Part shown: positions 45,596 to 54,743 of the stretch, in pieces
Layout: each line of letters begins with the position of its first letter
Numbering within the stretch: the stretch's first letter is position 1
Source: JAJDTQ01 sp963422385
GTDB lineage: Bacteria > Desulfobacterota > Binatia > UBA9968 > JAJDTQ01
Assembly (NCBI GenBank): GCA_963422385.1
Contig: OY729432.1
Location: forward strand, 1,488,001 to 1,552,000
DNA length: 64,000 nt
Direction: 5' to 3'
Translations under genes and position numbers: made by a program
Notes under the pieces: generated by a model
Told to the model about the DNA's origin: nothing
The model's input: the letters and a program-made list of their open reading frames with translations, nothing else
Databases searched by the model: none

Positions 45596-46234
45596 TCATG
45601 GACCCAGGTTGGCCGGCGTTACGACCGATCGTAGGGTGTGGGTGCGGTAACCGCCGTTCCGGGGGTAGCGCGGGTCCCGCTTGCCGGTCCGTGCGGTTAC
45701 GCTGATCCTGAGTTGCCGAATATCGGTGGTCGCGGTCGTGGCGTTGCCCGCGGCGTCGAGGAGCTCCACCGTGAAGCCCTGCACGTCTTCCGCCAGAGGT
45801 TGCCCGCCGCCGCCGGTGTTGCGCCTGAGTATCAGGCGGTCGGGATCGTGAAAGTAGACGACCCGTTCGTTGGGGTCGGACAGGTCTCCGTCGCCGTTGT
45901 GGTCGGCCGCGATGATCAGGCGGTCGGGGTCGTGCACCAGCCCGACAATCCCCGTACCTGCGGGATCGTACCCCGCAGTTCTGGCGTCCCGGATCACCAG
46001 GGTCATGGCCGCCCGGGCGTTCTGTTGCATGGCATTGAGCTGTTCCTGGAGGCCGTGGGCGGTGAGTTGGCCGGTAAAGCTCGTGACCGCCGCCGCCAGT
46101 AGTATCCCCTGGATCGACAGCACCACGAGCAGCTCGATGAGGGTGAAACCCCGGTCGCCGCGCTCCGGTCCTGATGTTCCGGAACCTGATTTCCGGACAC
46201 CGGGCCGCAAGGGTTCGGAGGTGCGCAACGTCAC
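45596..46234 (-). CDS. Type IV pilus minor pilin, PilW-like
   Basis: A 212-residue prepilin. After a 28-residue leader it has the cleavage/methylation motif GDRGFTLIELLVVLSIQGIL with Glu at +5, then a globular domain (LIIAADHNGDGDLSDPNERV, VQGFTVELLDAAGN). This arrangement fits PilW. Start overlaps the stop of the pilV-like gene by four bases. Minor pilins prime assembly of type IV pili in the inner membrane. Confidence 0.82.
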   Translation of the reverse strand: MTLRTSEPLRPGVRKSGSGTSGPERGDRGFTLIELLVVLSIQGILLAAAVTSFTGQLTAHGLQEQLNAMQQNARAAMTLVIRDARTAGYDPAGTGIVGLVHDPDRLIIAADHNGDGDLSDPNERVVYFHDPDRLILRRNTGGGGQPLAEDVQGFTVELLDAAGNATTATTDIRQLRISVTARTGKRDPRYPRNGGYRTHTLRSVVTPANLGP

Positions 46235-46599
46235 CGGCCCATCAGGGTCTGCAGAACGGCCGAGCCCCGGTTCCAGTACACCGTTACGGTGACGGTGCTC
46301 AAGCCGGTCTCCGGCACGTTGCGCCGGATCTCGGTGACTCGCCTGTAGTTCGGGAATCCGGGTATCGTCCCATAGTCCTCCGCGGTTGAGGTCGCGCTGC
46401 CGGCGCCCAGACCCTTAACGGCCTCGATTCGATCCTGGGCCAGCAGGGTGGCGACGCCGTGGTTCCGGCTCCTCATGTTCCCTTCCATGACGGCGATGGT
46501 GAGACGGCCGATGCCAAGCAGCCCCGTCGACAGGATCAACATCGCCACAAGCAACTCGATCACGGAAAAGCCCTCACGGGACCGACGGTGCTGCTCCAT
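46231..46599 (-). CDS. Type IV pilus minor pilin, PilV-like
   Basis: A 122-residue prepilin: MEQHRRSREGFSVIELLVAM with Glu at +5, then LILSTGLLGIGRLTIAVMEG and a short C-terminal beta domain (YRRVTEIRRNVPETGLSTVT). PilV-type proteins have this LSxGLLG pattern. ATG 46599 follows the upstream GspH-like gene by 11 bases. Confidence 0.82.
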   Translation of the reverse strand: MEQHRRSREGFSVIELLVAMLILSTGLLGIGRLTIAVMEGNMRSRNHGVATLLAQDRIEAVKGLGAGSATSTAEDYGTIPGFPNYRRVTEIRRNVPETGLSTVTVTVYWNRGSAVLQTLMGR

Positions 46600-46610
46600 T
46601 GCCTGTCCCG

Positions 46611-47069
46611 TCACTGAATCCGCACGCGGCCGGCGATGCTGATGCTGATGCGTCTCGAACCCGCGGCGTTGGCCAGTGTAATGGTAGCCAGATTGCTGGC
46701 CGTACCCTTGGGACTGAAGACCGGATTGTTCGTGGAGCTCATCACCACGTCTCGATGGTCGGTTCGCAGGTCCCTGGTGATGGTCCATTCTCCGGGGTCC
46801 GCCGCGCCGTCGTTGTCCGCATCGTCGAGGATTCGATACTCGTGATCGTTGAGAAAGAAGATCCGGTACCGGTTGTTTCTCTGGATGGCTTTCATGCGCG
46901 TCCACATGAGATCCCCCGTGAGTTGCCGCACCGCGCCGTTCAGGCGATGCCTGGGCATGACCTTCAGGTAACCCGGTACGGCGATGGCCAGCATGATGCC
47001 CGCCAGGGTCAAGGTGATCAGTTGACCCAGCAATGAGAAACCGGCGGTTGGCTTGAGCGCTCGTCGCAT
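46611..47069 (-). CDS. Pseudopilin/minor pilin, FimT/GspH-like
   Basis: A 152-residue prepilin-like protein with GFSLLGQLITLTLAGIMLAI as its N-terminal helix and a GspH-type domain (RMKAIQRNNRYRIFF, WTITRDLRTD, NPVFSPKGTASN). The conserved Glu at +5 of the mature helix is Gly here (GFSLLG rather than GFTLIE). Some initiating pilins (GspK/PilX) lack this Glu; FimT/GspH usually keep it. It follows pilD by 15 bases. Confidence 0.75.
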   Translation of the reverse strand: MRRALKPTAGFSLLGQLITLTLAGIMLAIAVPGYLKVMPRHRLNGAVRQLTGDLMWTRMKAIQRNNRYRIFFLNDHEYRILDDADNDGAADPGEWTITRDLRTDHRDVVMSSTNNPVFSPKGTASNLATITLANAAGSRRISISIAGRVRIQ

Positions 47070-47084
47070 CGGCGGGATCCGTCT

Positions 47085-47864
47085 TCAAGACATGTGGAGC
47101 AGAGCGCCGAGGCACAGGAAAGGGGCGAACGGCAGGGGCGTCGTCAGCGAAACATCCTTTCGGAGGAGCATGAGTCCGAGACCCCAGCAGGTCCCGGTGA
47201 GGGCGCTCCAGAACAGAATGCCGGGAACACCGTCCCACCCGGCGAAGGCGCCGATCATCGCCAGCAATTTGACGTCGCCGCCGCCGAGGCCGTCCCTGCC
47301 GGTGAGGGCGCGGTAGCCTCGGGCCGTCGCCAACAACATGCCGCCGCCCAGACAGGCCCCCAGGACAGCGCTCGGCGGCGACGGCATGTCCGGAATCGAG
47401 AGCGCGGGAGCGATGCACGACAGCAGCAAACCCGCCGCCGTGCCGGACACGCTGATGATGTCGGGAATGATACCCGTCTCGAAGTCGATGACCGCCGCCG
47501 CCAGCAGGGCGCAGCCCAAGGACAGCCGCGCGAGGAACACTCCACCCGGACCGAACCGGTAGTAGCACGCGGGCGCCATGGCGGCCGTGCACAATTCGAT
47601 CAGGAAGTAGCGCGGAGCGATGCGGACGCCGCAGTGAGCGCATCGCGCGCACAACAGAATGTAGCTGAGCAGCGGAACGTTGGCCCAACCGCGAAGGGGC
47701 GTCTCGCAGGCGCGGCAGCGAGAACGGGGCAAGAGGATGGATTCGCCCTTCGGAAGGCGGGTGATGCAGACGTTCAGGAAGCTTCCGATACAGGATCCGA
47801 GAACGAAAAGCAGAATGGGCCCCCAGGCTTGTTCGAGCGCCTCCGTGACCATTGAACCGGCCAT
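47085..47864 (-). CDS. pilD: Prepilin peptidase / N-methyltransferase (A24)
   Basis: A 259-residue polytopic inner-membrane enzyme that cleaves and N-methylates prepilins. N-terminal GSCIGSFLNVCITRLPKGES, two CxxC pairs (CRACETPLRG, CARCAHCG), and the aspartate protease residues in AAVIDFETGIIPD and LGGGDVKLLAM. It heads a four-gene cluster with its substrates. No pilus motor genes are in the window. Confidence 0.93.
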   Translation of the reverse strand: MAGSMVTEALEQAWGPILLFVLGSCIGSFLNVCITRLPKGESILLPRSRCRACETPLRGWANVPLLSYILLCARCAHCGVRIAPRYFLIELCTAAMAPACYYRFGPGGVFLARLSLGCALLAAAVIDFETGIIPDIISVSGTAAGLLLSCIAPALSIPDMPSPPSAVLGACLGGGMLLATARGYRALTGRDGLGGGDVKLLAMIGAFAGWDGVPGILFWSALTGTCWGLGLMLLRKDVSLTTPLPFAPFLCLGALLHMS

Positions 47865-47917
47865 GAAGGAATAGTCGGCGCACGGGGGCTAATCTTTAGC
47901 CGGAGGTTCCGGAGCAG

Positions 47918-49003
47918 CTATGGTTGCTCTCTCGATTCGAGCCATCGCCGGATCAGCGGAAAAACCTCGTTCCGGGCGTTTTTGCCGAGAATCAGGTCGA
48001 GATGGCCGTAGCCGATGTCCTCATCGGGATCCGACCAGAAGATCATGAGGTCGCGGTCCTTGGAGGCCAGCTCCGAGTAGACCTTCTTCAGGGCCTCCGG
48101 CGGTGCTATGGAGTCGGCCGCGCCCCCTATCAGGAGAACCGGGATCCGGATGTTGGCCAGCCCATCCCGGTAGCTGGATGCGCCGTCGGCGGAGACGAAC
48201 TCGTCCTTGTCCACGGTTGTGGCCAGTTGCTCCAGGACGCCGGGATTGACCGGTATCAGGAGGGTTTCCTGCAATGCCTTTCTGACCGGCGGCGTGATGT
48301 TCCTGGGGTTGTAGAGCGAGTCCTCGAACCCGGGAACCAGGAAAAGAAGCCGGTTCAGCCCGGACGAGTTCCAGTAGAGAAGGGCGTTCCGCAGGACCGG
48401 TTGTCGGTCGAGCTTGAGCAGGATGTCGAGCCAGTCCTGCTCGCGGCTGTCGAAGGACATGGGCGCGGCGATGCTGACGATCCCGGCGACGCCGTGACCA
48501 CGAGCCTTGCCGACATGGGCGAAGGCCAGGGCCCCGCCCAGCTCGTAACCCACCACGAAGACCTCGGCGCTGCCGGTGGTCTTTTTGACGTACTCGATGA
48601 CCGCGGGAAGGTCGTCCCTCAGGATGTCGTCCAGAGTCCAGGGCTTTTTGCCCCAACCCAACGGGTTGAGGCTCCGGCCGGTGCCTCGCAGCGACAGGTT
48701 CCAGACGTCGAAGCCGGCCTCGGCCAGATACTCCGCCAGGCTGACGTTGCCGAAGTCGAGGAAGCGGCTGTCCACCAGCAGGCCGTGGATGAGGATGACG
48801 GGTCGCGGCCGCCGTACGTGCTTGCTGAGGCGAAAACGCTTGGCGGTGAGCTCGAACTTCGTCTCGGTGACGGCCCAGTGACGGTCGGATTTTACGTACT
48901 CGTCGTCCAGCGAGACCCCTTCGGACGGCCCCGCGTGAAGGCCCAGCACGGCCGCTATCAGGCCGGCGCGGAGAATCCGGTATGTGACGGAAAACAGCGG
49001 CAT
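47918..49003 (-). CDS. Alpha/beta-hydrolase-fold protein with Glu in the nucleophile position
   Basis: A 361-residue protein with an N-terminal hydrophobic segment (YRILRAGLIAAVLGLHAG) that is probably a signal peptide or anchor. The oxyanion HG motif is VILIHGLLVDSRFLD. The nucleophile elbow reads VVGYELGGALA, where G-x-S-x-G (or G-x-C-x-G in PHA synthases) is expected. The acid Asp (GGAADSIAPP) and His (GYGHLDLILG) are present. Overall pattern resembles PhaC/lipase-type hydrolases. With Glu in place of Ser/Cys, normal esterase chemistry is doubtful. Stands alone between pilD and a DUF1989 gene. Confidence 0.75.
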   Translation of the reverse strand: MPLFSVTYRILRAGLIAAVLGLHAGPSEGVSLDDEYVKSDRHWAVTETKFELTAKRFRLSKHVRRPRPVILIHGLLVDSRFLDFGNVSLAEYLAEAGFDVWNLSLRGTGRSLNPLGWGKKPWTLDDILRDDLPAVIEYVKKTTGSAEVFVVGYELGGALAFAHVGKARGHGVAGIVSIAAPMSFDSREQDWLDILLKLDRQPVLRNALLYWNSSGLNRLLFLVPGFEDSLYNPRNITPPVRKALQETLLIPVNPGVLEQLATTVDKDEFVSADGASSYRDGLANIRIPVLLIGGAADSIAPPEALKKVYSELASKDRDLMIFWSDPDEDIGYGHLDLILGKNARNEVFPLIRRWLESREQP

Positions 49004-49231
49004 TTAACGCGAGATTTGCATGATTGACAGTCGCATATACTTATGGATACTCGCGTTGTCATGGGGAAAGAGTCCAGACTCGACCCGCGTGACGACCGCG
49101 CGCCAAGTCACTGTACCGTTGTCCGGGATCGGAAGAAATCTTCATGAGCAAGAAAACGACTCCGTCAAGATCGGGCGACTCCTCCCGCTCCCGCATAGGG
49201 AAACCACTCACCGGGACCTGACAGGAAAGTG

Positions 49232-49864
49232 TTATCCGGGCCTGTAGTGGACCACTCGCAGCGGCTTCAAATTCCCGGAGTTGCAGGGATTGAGCACCTG
49301 GGGGCAATTTGACCCGGCCACCAGGACATCCATGTCGGCCCTGAAGTCGATGTAATCGCCCGCCTTGGATTTCGGTACCTCGATGGAGAACGTCCCGTCA
49401 GCCTGGATGGGGCAATTCATGAAGACGTTCATGTTGTAGGGTATGTCTTTCCATGCAAGTCCCCACGGTTCGAGAGCGGCGACGAAGTTGTCCCGGCAAT
49501 TGGCAGTGCCCGGAACATCATAGCGGTATTCGTTGGTGTAGCGGGAGCAGGCCCCCGCGAGCATGTCGTGGATGCCGCAAGTATCCGCCACAATCGTCAT
49601 GAGCTTGCCAGCCTTGTCCGAGAACAGGGTGTAGCCGACCTTCGGATAAATCTGCTTGTTAAGGTTCAGGGTGTTCTCCGGGGAGAGTCTTTCATCCAGG
49701 TCGTTCAGATTGAAAGCCAGGAAATCCATCACCTGCTGCCCCTCGATATCGACGATTCGGAACACCTCTCCTTCCCGGACTTCCCGGGCGCAATGCCCGC
49801 TTGGTTCGATGATCCTGTCCTCGATGATTTCTCCGGGAATCTTGTCTGCATCAGTGCTCGTCAT
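49232..49864 (-). CDS. DUF1989 family protein (urea carboxylase-associated type)
   Basis: A 210-residue protein of the DUF1989/UAAP family: GEVFRIVDIEGQQVMDFLAF, ERLSPENTLNLNKQIYPKVG, DTCGIHDMLAGACSRYTNEY, PYNMNVFMNCPIQADGTFSI. The conserved Cys/His residues of the family (CGIHD, CSRYTN, NCRDNF) suggest a metal site. Members are often next to urea amidolyase or transport genes, but no such genes are adjacent here. Function not established. Confidence 0.85.
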   Translation of the reverse strand: MTSTDADKIPGEIIEDRIIEPSGHCAREVREGEVFRIVDIEGQQVMDFLAFNLNDLDERLSPENTLNLNKQIYPKVGYTLFSDKAGKLMTIVADTCGIHDMLAGACSRYTNEYRYDVPGTANCRDNFVAALEPWGLAWKDIPYNMNVFMNCPIQADGTFSIEVPKSKAGDYIDFRADMDVLVAGSNCPQVLNPCNSGNLKPLRVVHYRPG

Positions 49865-50264
49865 TGGCCCTCCCTGAGTCTAGTGTCCTGATCGCGAAAT
49901 TTCGGTCATCATGAAGGACACTTTCTCTTTCGGAATTAGTAGCTTGGTTATGGGACGAGCTTCAGAGTCAGGACACCGCATCAGGTGCGGGCCGCTTCCG
50001 CCTCCCCGGCCGACTACGGCAACGGGGTCGCTTCGAGCAGCGCCATGCGCTCATCGAGTTTCGCGTCCGGTTGGAAGCCCGTCATCGCATCCTCGGTTGA
50101 AAGCCGCCCGGCCACGGGTTTTCGTCGTCGGACATTGTTACGGCGAAGGTGATTGTATATAGACCTGTGCAACAGGGTCAAGGACGGTCGGGGCAGGCGC
50201 CGGCCACGACCGCTCCACACCCGGAACATCGGCCCTGTACCACACGGCAAGGGGAGAGCATATC
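49865..50264. other. 400-base intergenic stretch between divergent genes
   Basis: Separates the DUF1989 gene (minus) from the catabolic cluster (plus). A short minus-strand frame (MTGFQPDAKLDERMALLEAT, 50096-50023) could be the end of a lost gene, but nothing is recognisable. It probably contains promoters for both directions. Confidence 0.5.
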
Positions 50265-51476
50265 ATGCGCGCGAGTACGGAAAGAAAGACGAAACGCTGG
50301 CAGGAGCAGCGCTGGATACTGGATCAGGTCATCAAGGTAAGCGGCCTCGACTTCGATCAGGGCCGCTCGGGCAAGATGCTGCGGAACTGCGGCCCGGGCA
50401 TCGCCGGGGAACTGCGGGGCATCGGACAGAGGGTGCAGAAGTTCACGGACTTCCCGCGGGAGTTCTCCCATGCCGCCCGGAAGCGGGAGCGGCAGGGGCG
50501 GGCCGCCGAAGCGCTGGGACACAAGGTGGAGGCGCGCGAGCACTACTACGTGGCGGCCACCTACTACACCGCGGCCCAGTGGGGTATTTTCGAGGACGGC
50601 AACCCGCAACGGATGGACTGGGCGGAGAGCAAGCGGGACTGCTACGACCGCTACATCCGGTTCGCCGATCATCCGATCGAACGGGTGGATCTTTCCGTGC
50701 CCGGCGGGCAGATGGCGGCGCTGCTGCACCTGCCGCACAAGCCGGCGCCGGGAGAGCGGCTGCCGTGCATCCTCTACCAGCCGGGCATGGACGGGGTAAA
50801 GGAAGACACCCCCCTCATGGGCGACCCGTTGCTGCAGCGGGGGCTGGCCATCCTTTCCATCGACGGCCCGGGACAGGGCGAGACCCGGGAGCGTGGCATC
50901 ACGGTCACCGCCTCCAACTGCGAGGACGGCGCCAAGGCGGCCTACGCCTGGCTCAAGACCCGCCCGGAGATCGCCGCCGACCGGATGGCCATCTACGGCT
51001 CCAGCATGGGCTCCTACTGGGGCACGCGCATGGCGGCCGCCGAGCCCGGCTTCAAGGCCTGCGCCGTAGCCGGCGTGTGCATGGAGCCCAGCCAGTACAC
51101 CATCTTCAATACCGCGGCCCCGACCTTCAAGCTCAACTACATGTACATGGCCGGCTACGACGATGAGGCGAAGTTCGACGAGTTCTGCAAGACGTTGACC
51201 CTCGAAGGGGTCGCCGCCAGGATCCGCTGCCCCTACATGGTGGCGGCGGGAGAGGACGACGAGCTCTGTCCCATCGAGTTCGTCTACCAGCTCATGGACG
51301 AGGCCACCTGTCCCAAGGTCCTCTACGTTTACGAGGGCGAGCGCCATTCCCTCCGCAACCCGGCGGCGCGCACCATCCTCGTGGACTGGCTGAAGGACTG
51401 CCTCGACGGCAAGCCGGTCACGTCGGAGAAGGTCTACGTCGAGATGAGCGGCAAGGAGACCCGGACCCCGTTCTGA
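50265..51476 (+). CDS. Alpha/beta hydrolase, C-C hydrolase-like (DUF1100/FrsA-like)
   Basis: A 403-residue cytosolic hydrolase with a helical N-terminal cap (about 1-130), as in 2,6-dihydroxypseudooxynicotine hydrolase-type C-C bond hydrolases. Catalytic Ser in AIYGSSMGSYW (about 246), Asp in VAAGEDDELCP, His in EGERHSLRNP. The oxyanion region has ILYQPGMDGVKED and ILSIDGPGQGETRERG. First gene of a plus-strand catabolic cluster; cleavage of a beta-keto intermediate would fit, but the substrate is unknown. Confidence 0.82.
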   Translation: MRASTERKTKRWQEQRWILDQVIKVSGLDFDQGRSGKMLRNCGPGIAGELRGIGQRVQKFTDFPREFSHAARKRERQGRAAEALGHKVEAREHYYVAATYYTAAQWGIFEDGNPQRMDWAESKRDCYDRYIRFADHPIERVDLSVPGGQMAALLHLPHKPAPGERLPCILYQPGMDGVKEDTPLMGDPLLQRGLAILSIDGPGQGETRERGITVTASNCEDGAKAAYAWLKTRPEIAADRMAIYGSSMGSYWGTRMAAAEPGFKACAVAGVCMEPSQYTIFNTAAPTFKLNYMYMAGYDDEAKFDEFCKTLTLEGVAARIRCPYMVAAGEDDELCPIEFVYQLMDEATCPKVLYVYEGERHSLRNPAARTILVDWLKDCLDGKPVTSEKVYVEMSGKETRTPF

Positions 51477-51631
51477 CGCCGCCCGCGTTCCTTGACAGGA
51501 TTTTTCGAACATGATTCATTCTGGTTCAGTCTTCGACTGACGAAAATTCGCCAAAAACGGACCCGTTCCGACGCATATTCCGGCCAAGTTCCGCGGGCTG
51601 CAAATCAAGATACACGAGGAGAGTTCGTTCG

Positions 51632-53089
51632 ATGCAGATGTTCATTGCAGGTGAGTACACGGACACCGCAAGCGGAGAAACCACCGCCATCCACGACCCC
51701 GCCACCGGCGAGATGGTGGATACCGTACCCAAGGGTACGGCGGAGGACGTGAAGAGAGCCGTGGCGGCCGCGGAAGAGGCGGCGGTGGAATGGGGCAGGT
51801 TTTCTCCGCCCAAGCGCGGCGCGTGCCTGTCCGAGGCCGCCCGCCTCGTGCTGGAGAACGAGAAAGAGCTCACGCAGTTGCTCACCAGGGAGCAGGGCAA
51901 GGCGCTGCGCGAGTCGGTGCTGGAGATCCGCCGCTTTGCCCACACCCTGGAGCACTATGCCGGCATGGCCAAGACGCTCCGGGGCGGCTACGTGAAGCTT
52001 GACGACGGGCGCTACGGGCTGATCATGAGCAAGCCCATGGGCGTGGTGGGCTCCATCGTGCCGTGGAACTTCCCGGTGTCGTTGATGGGCAACAAGGTGG
52101 GTCCGGCGCTGCTTGCGGGCAACGCCATGGTCATCAAGCCCGCCAGCACCACCCCGCTGGCGGCGACCCGGTGCGTCGAGCTGGTGCAGCAGGCGGGCCT
52201 TCCCAGGGGCACCATCAACATGGTCACCGGACCCGGCGGCGCCGTGGGTGAGGAGATCCTCCGCAACCCGGCCATCCGCAAGGTGGGCTTCACCGGCGCC
52301 ACCGACACCGGCAAGCGGGTGATGGAAGTGGCTTCCCGGGAAGTCAAGCGGGTAACCCTGGAGTTGGGCGGCAGTGACCCCATGATCGTCTGTGACGACG
52401 CCAACATCGACCGGGCCGTCAGCGCGGCCTCCGTGGGCCGCTTCTTCAACTGCGGCCAGGCGTGTCTGGCGGTGAAGCGCCTCTACCTTTACGATGGCAT
52501 CGCCGACGAGTTCATCGCGAAGCTGGTGGAGAAAGTCCGCAAGCTGCGAGTGGGCAACGGCCTGACGCGCGGCACCATGCTCGGACCGCTGCACACCAAG
52601 GCGCAGCGCGAGGAGGTGGAGGAGCAGGTAGCGGACGCGGTGCAGCGCGGCGCCAGGGTGCTGGTAGGCGGCGGCCGCCCCGCCGGCGACGAATTCGACA
52701 AGGGCAACTTTCTGAATCCGGCGGTCGTGGTGGACGTCGATCCCGAGTCCAAGCTGCTGTCGGACGAGGTCTTCGGCCCCGCCCTGCCGGTGGTGCGGGT
52801 CAGGAACCTCGAAGAGGCACTGGCGAAGGCCAATGATTCCATCTTCGGCCTGGGCTCCTCGGTCTGGACCCAGGACATCGACAAGGCCATGTTCGCGGCG
52901 GAGAAGCTCGACGCCGGATACACCTGGGTCAACTCCGCGCAGATCATCTACGACGAGCTGCCCTTCGGTGGTGTGAAGCAGAGCGGCGTCGGCAAGGAGC
53001 ACGGCAACGAGGCCGTGGAGCACTACAGCGAGGTCAAGTCCGTGGTAGTGGCCACGGAGCAGCGGTCGGAGATGGTGGGCGGCGAATAG
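51632..53089 (+). CDS. NAD(P)-dependent aldehyde dehydrogenase (succinate-semialdehyde dehydrogenase-like)
   Basis: A 485-residue ALDH. Conserved pieces are GSIVPWNFPVSLMGNKVGPA, the NAD loop GFTGATDTGKRVMEVA, Glu in VTLELGGSDPMIV, and the catalytic Cys in FFNCGQACLAVKR. C-terminal ELPFGGVKQSGVGKEHG is typical of the GabD/SSADH group. The 155-base upstream gap may hold a promoter. Expected to oxidise an aldehyde intermediate to a carboxylate before CoA activation by the next gene. Confidence 0.9.
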   Translation: MQMFIAGEYTDTASGETTAIHDPATGEMVDTVPKGTAEDVKRAVAAAEEAAVEWGRFSPPKRGACLSEAARLVLENEKELTQLLTREQGKALRESVLEIRRFAHTLEHYAGMAKTLRGGYVKLDDGRYGLIMSKPMGVVGSIVPWNFPVSLMGNKVGPALLAGNAMVIKPASTTPLAATRCVELVQQAGLPRGTINMVTGPGGAVGEEILRNPAIRKVGFTGATDTGKRVMEVASREVKRVTLELGGSDPMIVCDDANIDRAVSAASVGRFFNCGQACLAVKRLYLYDGIADEFIAKLVEKVRKLRVGNGLTRGTMLGPLHTKAQREEVEEQVADAVQRGARVLVGGGRPAGDEFDKGNFLNPAVVVDVDPESKLLSDEVFGPALPVVRVRNLEEALAKANDSIFGLGSSVWTQDIDKAMFAAEKLDAGYTWVNSAQIIYDELPFGGVKQSGVGKEHGNEAVEHYSEVKSVVVATEQRSEMVGGE

Positions 53090-53158
53090 GCCGAACCCGG
53101 ACCGGTACCCGCTGCCGCGGCCCGGCAGGGGAACGGGTCCGCGCGACTGGGGAGAAGC

Positions 53159-54712
53159 ATGAGCGCTCCGCGACTCGAACTGCCGGATCCCTACAACGCG
53201 GCCACCACGTTCGTCGACGACAACGTGACTGCCGGCCGTGGCGAGCGCACCGCGGTCCTGTACGAGGACCAGCGGTTCACCTACCGGCAGGTCCAGGAGT
53301 CGGTCAACCGGGCGGGCAACGCGTTCCGCGGCCTCGGCCTGGACACCGAGCAGCGCGTCCTGCTGGTGCTTCCCGACTGCCCGCCGTTTGCTTTCAGCTT
53401 CTTCGGCGCTATCAAGATCGGCGCCGTCCCCATTCCCGTGAATCCCTGGATGAAGGCCGGGGATTACGAGTACCTCCTCAACGACAGCCGGGCTCGCATC
53501 GTCGTGGTGCACGAGTCCGCGCTGCCCGAGGTCGAGGCCATCCGTCAGCGGCCGCGCCACCTGCGGCACGTGGTGGCGGTGGGAACGCCCCGGGGGGAGG
53601 CGACGGGGTGGGACGCCCTGCTGAAGGGCCGGTCCGCGGAGCTCGAAGCGGAGCCCACCGGACGGGATGACGTCGTCATGTGGAACTACACCTCGGGCAG
53701 CACCGGCAATCCCAAGGGCGCCGTCCACCTCCAGCACGACATGATCACCATCACCGATCTGTTCGTGAAGCCCGTGCTCGGCATGACCGAGGACGACGTT
53801 TGCCTGTCCGCGTCCAAGCTGTTCTTTTCCTATGGGCTGGGCAACTCCCTCTACTTCCCTTTTCGCTTCGGCGCCACCGGCGTGCTGTGGCCCGAACGGC
53901 CGGATCCGGAGAAAATCCTCCAGACCATCGAGCGGTACCGGCCAACCTTCTTCTTCTCGGTGCCGACACTCTACGCCCGCATGTTGCGGGTGGAAAAGGA
54001 GTACGACCTCGGTTCCCTCAAGGTCTGCCTGTCCTCCGGCGAACCCTTGCCGCCCGCCCTCTTCCATCAGTGGCAAGAGAAGGTCGGCGTGGAGTTGCTG
54101 GACGTGGTGGGCTCCACCGAGGCGACCCACGACTTCCTCGCCAACCGTCCGGGACGCGCAAAGGCGGGAAGCAGCGGAGAGGTGACGCCTGCCTTCATCG
54201 CCAGGGTGGTGGACGACGAGGGGTGCGAAGTGCCCAACGGACAGGTGGGAAACCTGTACGTCAGCGGCGACGCTACCGCGCCGTACTACTGGAACAAGCA
54301 CGAGCAGACCAAGCGCACCATGCTCGGGGAGTGGCTCAAGACCGGCGACACCTACTACCGGGACGACGACGGCTATTTCTGGTACTGTGGCCGCTCCGAC
54401 GACATGCTCAAGGTGGGCGGCCTGTGGGTCTCGCCCATCGAGGTGGAAAACGCGCTGATGGAGCACCCGGCGGTGCTCGAAGCCGCGGTGACCGGTGAAA
54501 CCGACGGCGACGGTCTCATCAAGCCCAAGGCCTACGTCATACTCAAGACCGAGCACCGCGGCGCCGACGGGCTGGCCCAGGCGCTGCAGGACTTCGTCAA
54601 GGGTAGCCTGGAGCCGTACAAATACCCGCGCTGGGTGGAGTTCGTGGAAGATCTACCCAAGACCGTCACCGGCAAGATACAGCGGTTCAAGCTCAGAGAA
54701 GGGAATCCATGA
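53159..54712 (+). CDS. Benzoate-CoA ligase-like acyl-CoA synthetase
   Basis: A 517-residue ANL-superfamily adenylate-forming enzyme. The P-loop is NYTSGSTGNPKGAVH. The benzoate-CoA ligase pattern is visible in NAATTFVDDNVTAGRGERTA near the start and KLFFSYGLGNSLYFPFRFGA in the middle. The hinge YCGRSDDMLKVGGLWVSPIE and catalytic Lys in KTVTGKIQRFKLRE are intact. It converts an aromatic or related acid to its CoA thioester using ATP. The family usually also has enoyl-CoA-hydratase-like partners, as found at 60.8 kb. Confidence 0.88.
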   Translation: MSAPRLELPDPYNAATTFVDDNVTAGRGERTAVLYEDQRFTYRQVQESVNRAGNAFRGLGLDTEQRVLLVLPDCPPFAFSFFGAIKIGAVPIPVNPWMKAGDYEYLLNDSRARIVVVHESALPEVEAIRQRPRHLRHVVAVGTPRGEATGWDALLKGRSAELEAEPTGRDDVVMWNYTSGSTGNPKGAVHLQHDMITITDLFVKPVLGMTEDDVCLSASKLFFSYGLGNSLYFPFRFGATGVLWPERPDPEKILQTIERYRPTFFFSVPTLYARMLRVEKEYDLGSLKVCLSSGEPLPPALFHQWQEKVGVELLDVVGSTEATHDFLANRPGRAKAGSSGEVTPAFIARVVDDEGCEVPNGQVGNLYVSGDATAPYYWNKHEQTKRTMLGEWLKTGDTYYRDDDGYFWYCGRSDDMLKVGGLWVSPIEVENALMEHPAVLEAAVTGETDGDGLIKPKAYVILKTEHRGADGLAQALQDFVKGSLEPYKYPRWVEFVEDLPKTVTGKIQRFKLREGNP

Positions 54713-54743
54713 TCACCGGGTCATGGTTCTCATGGGGGGTTTC

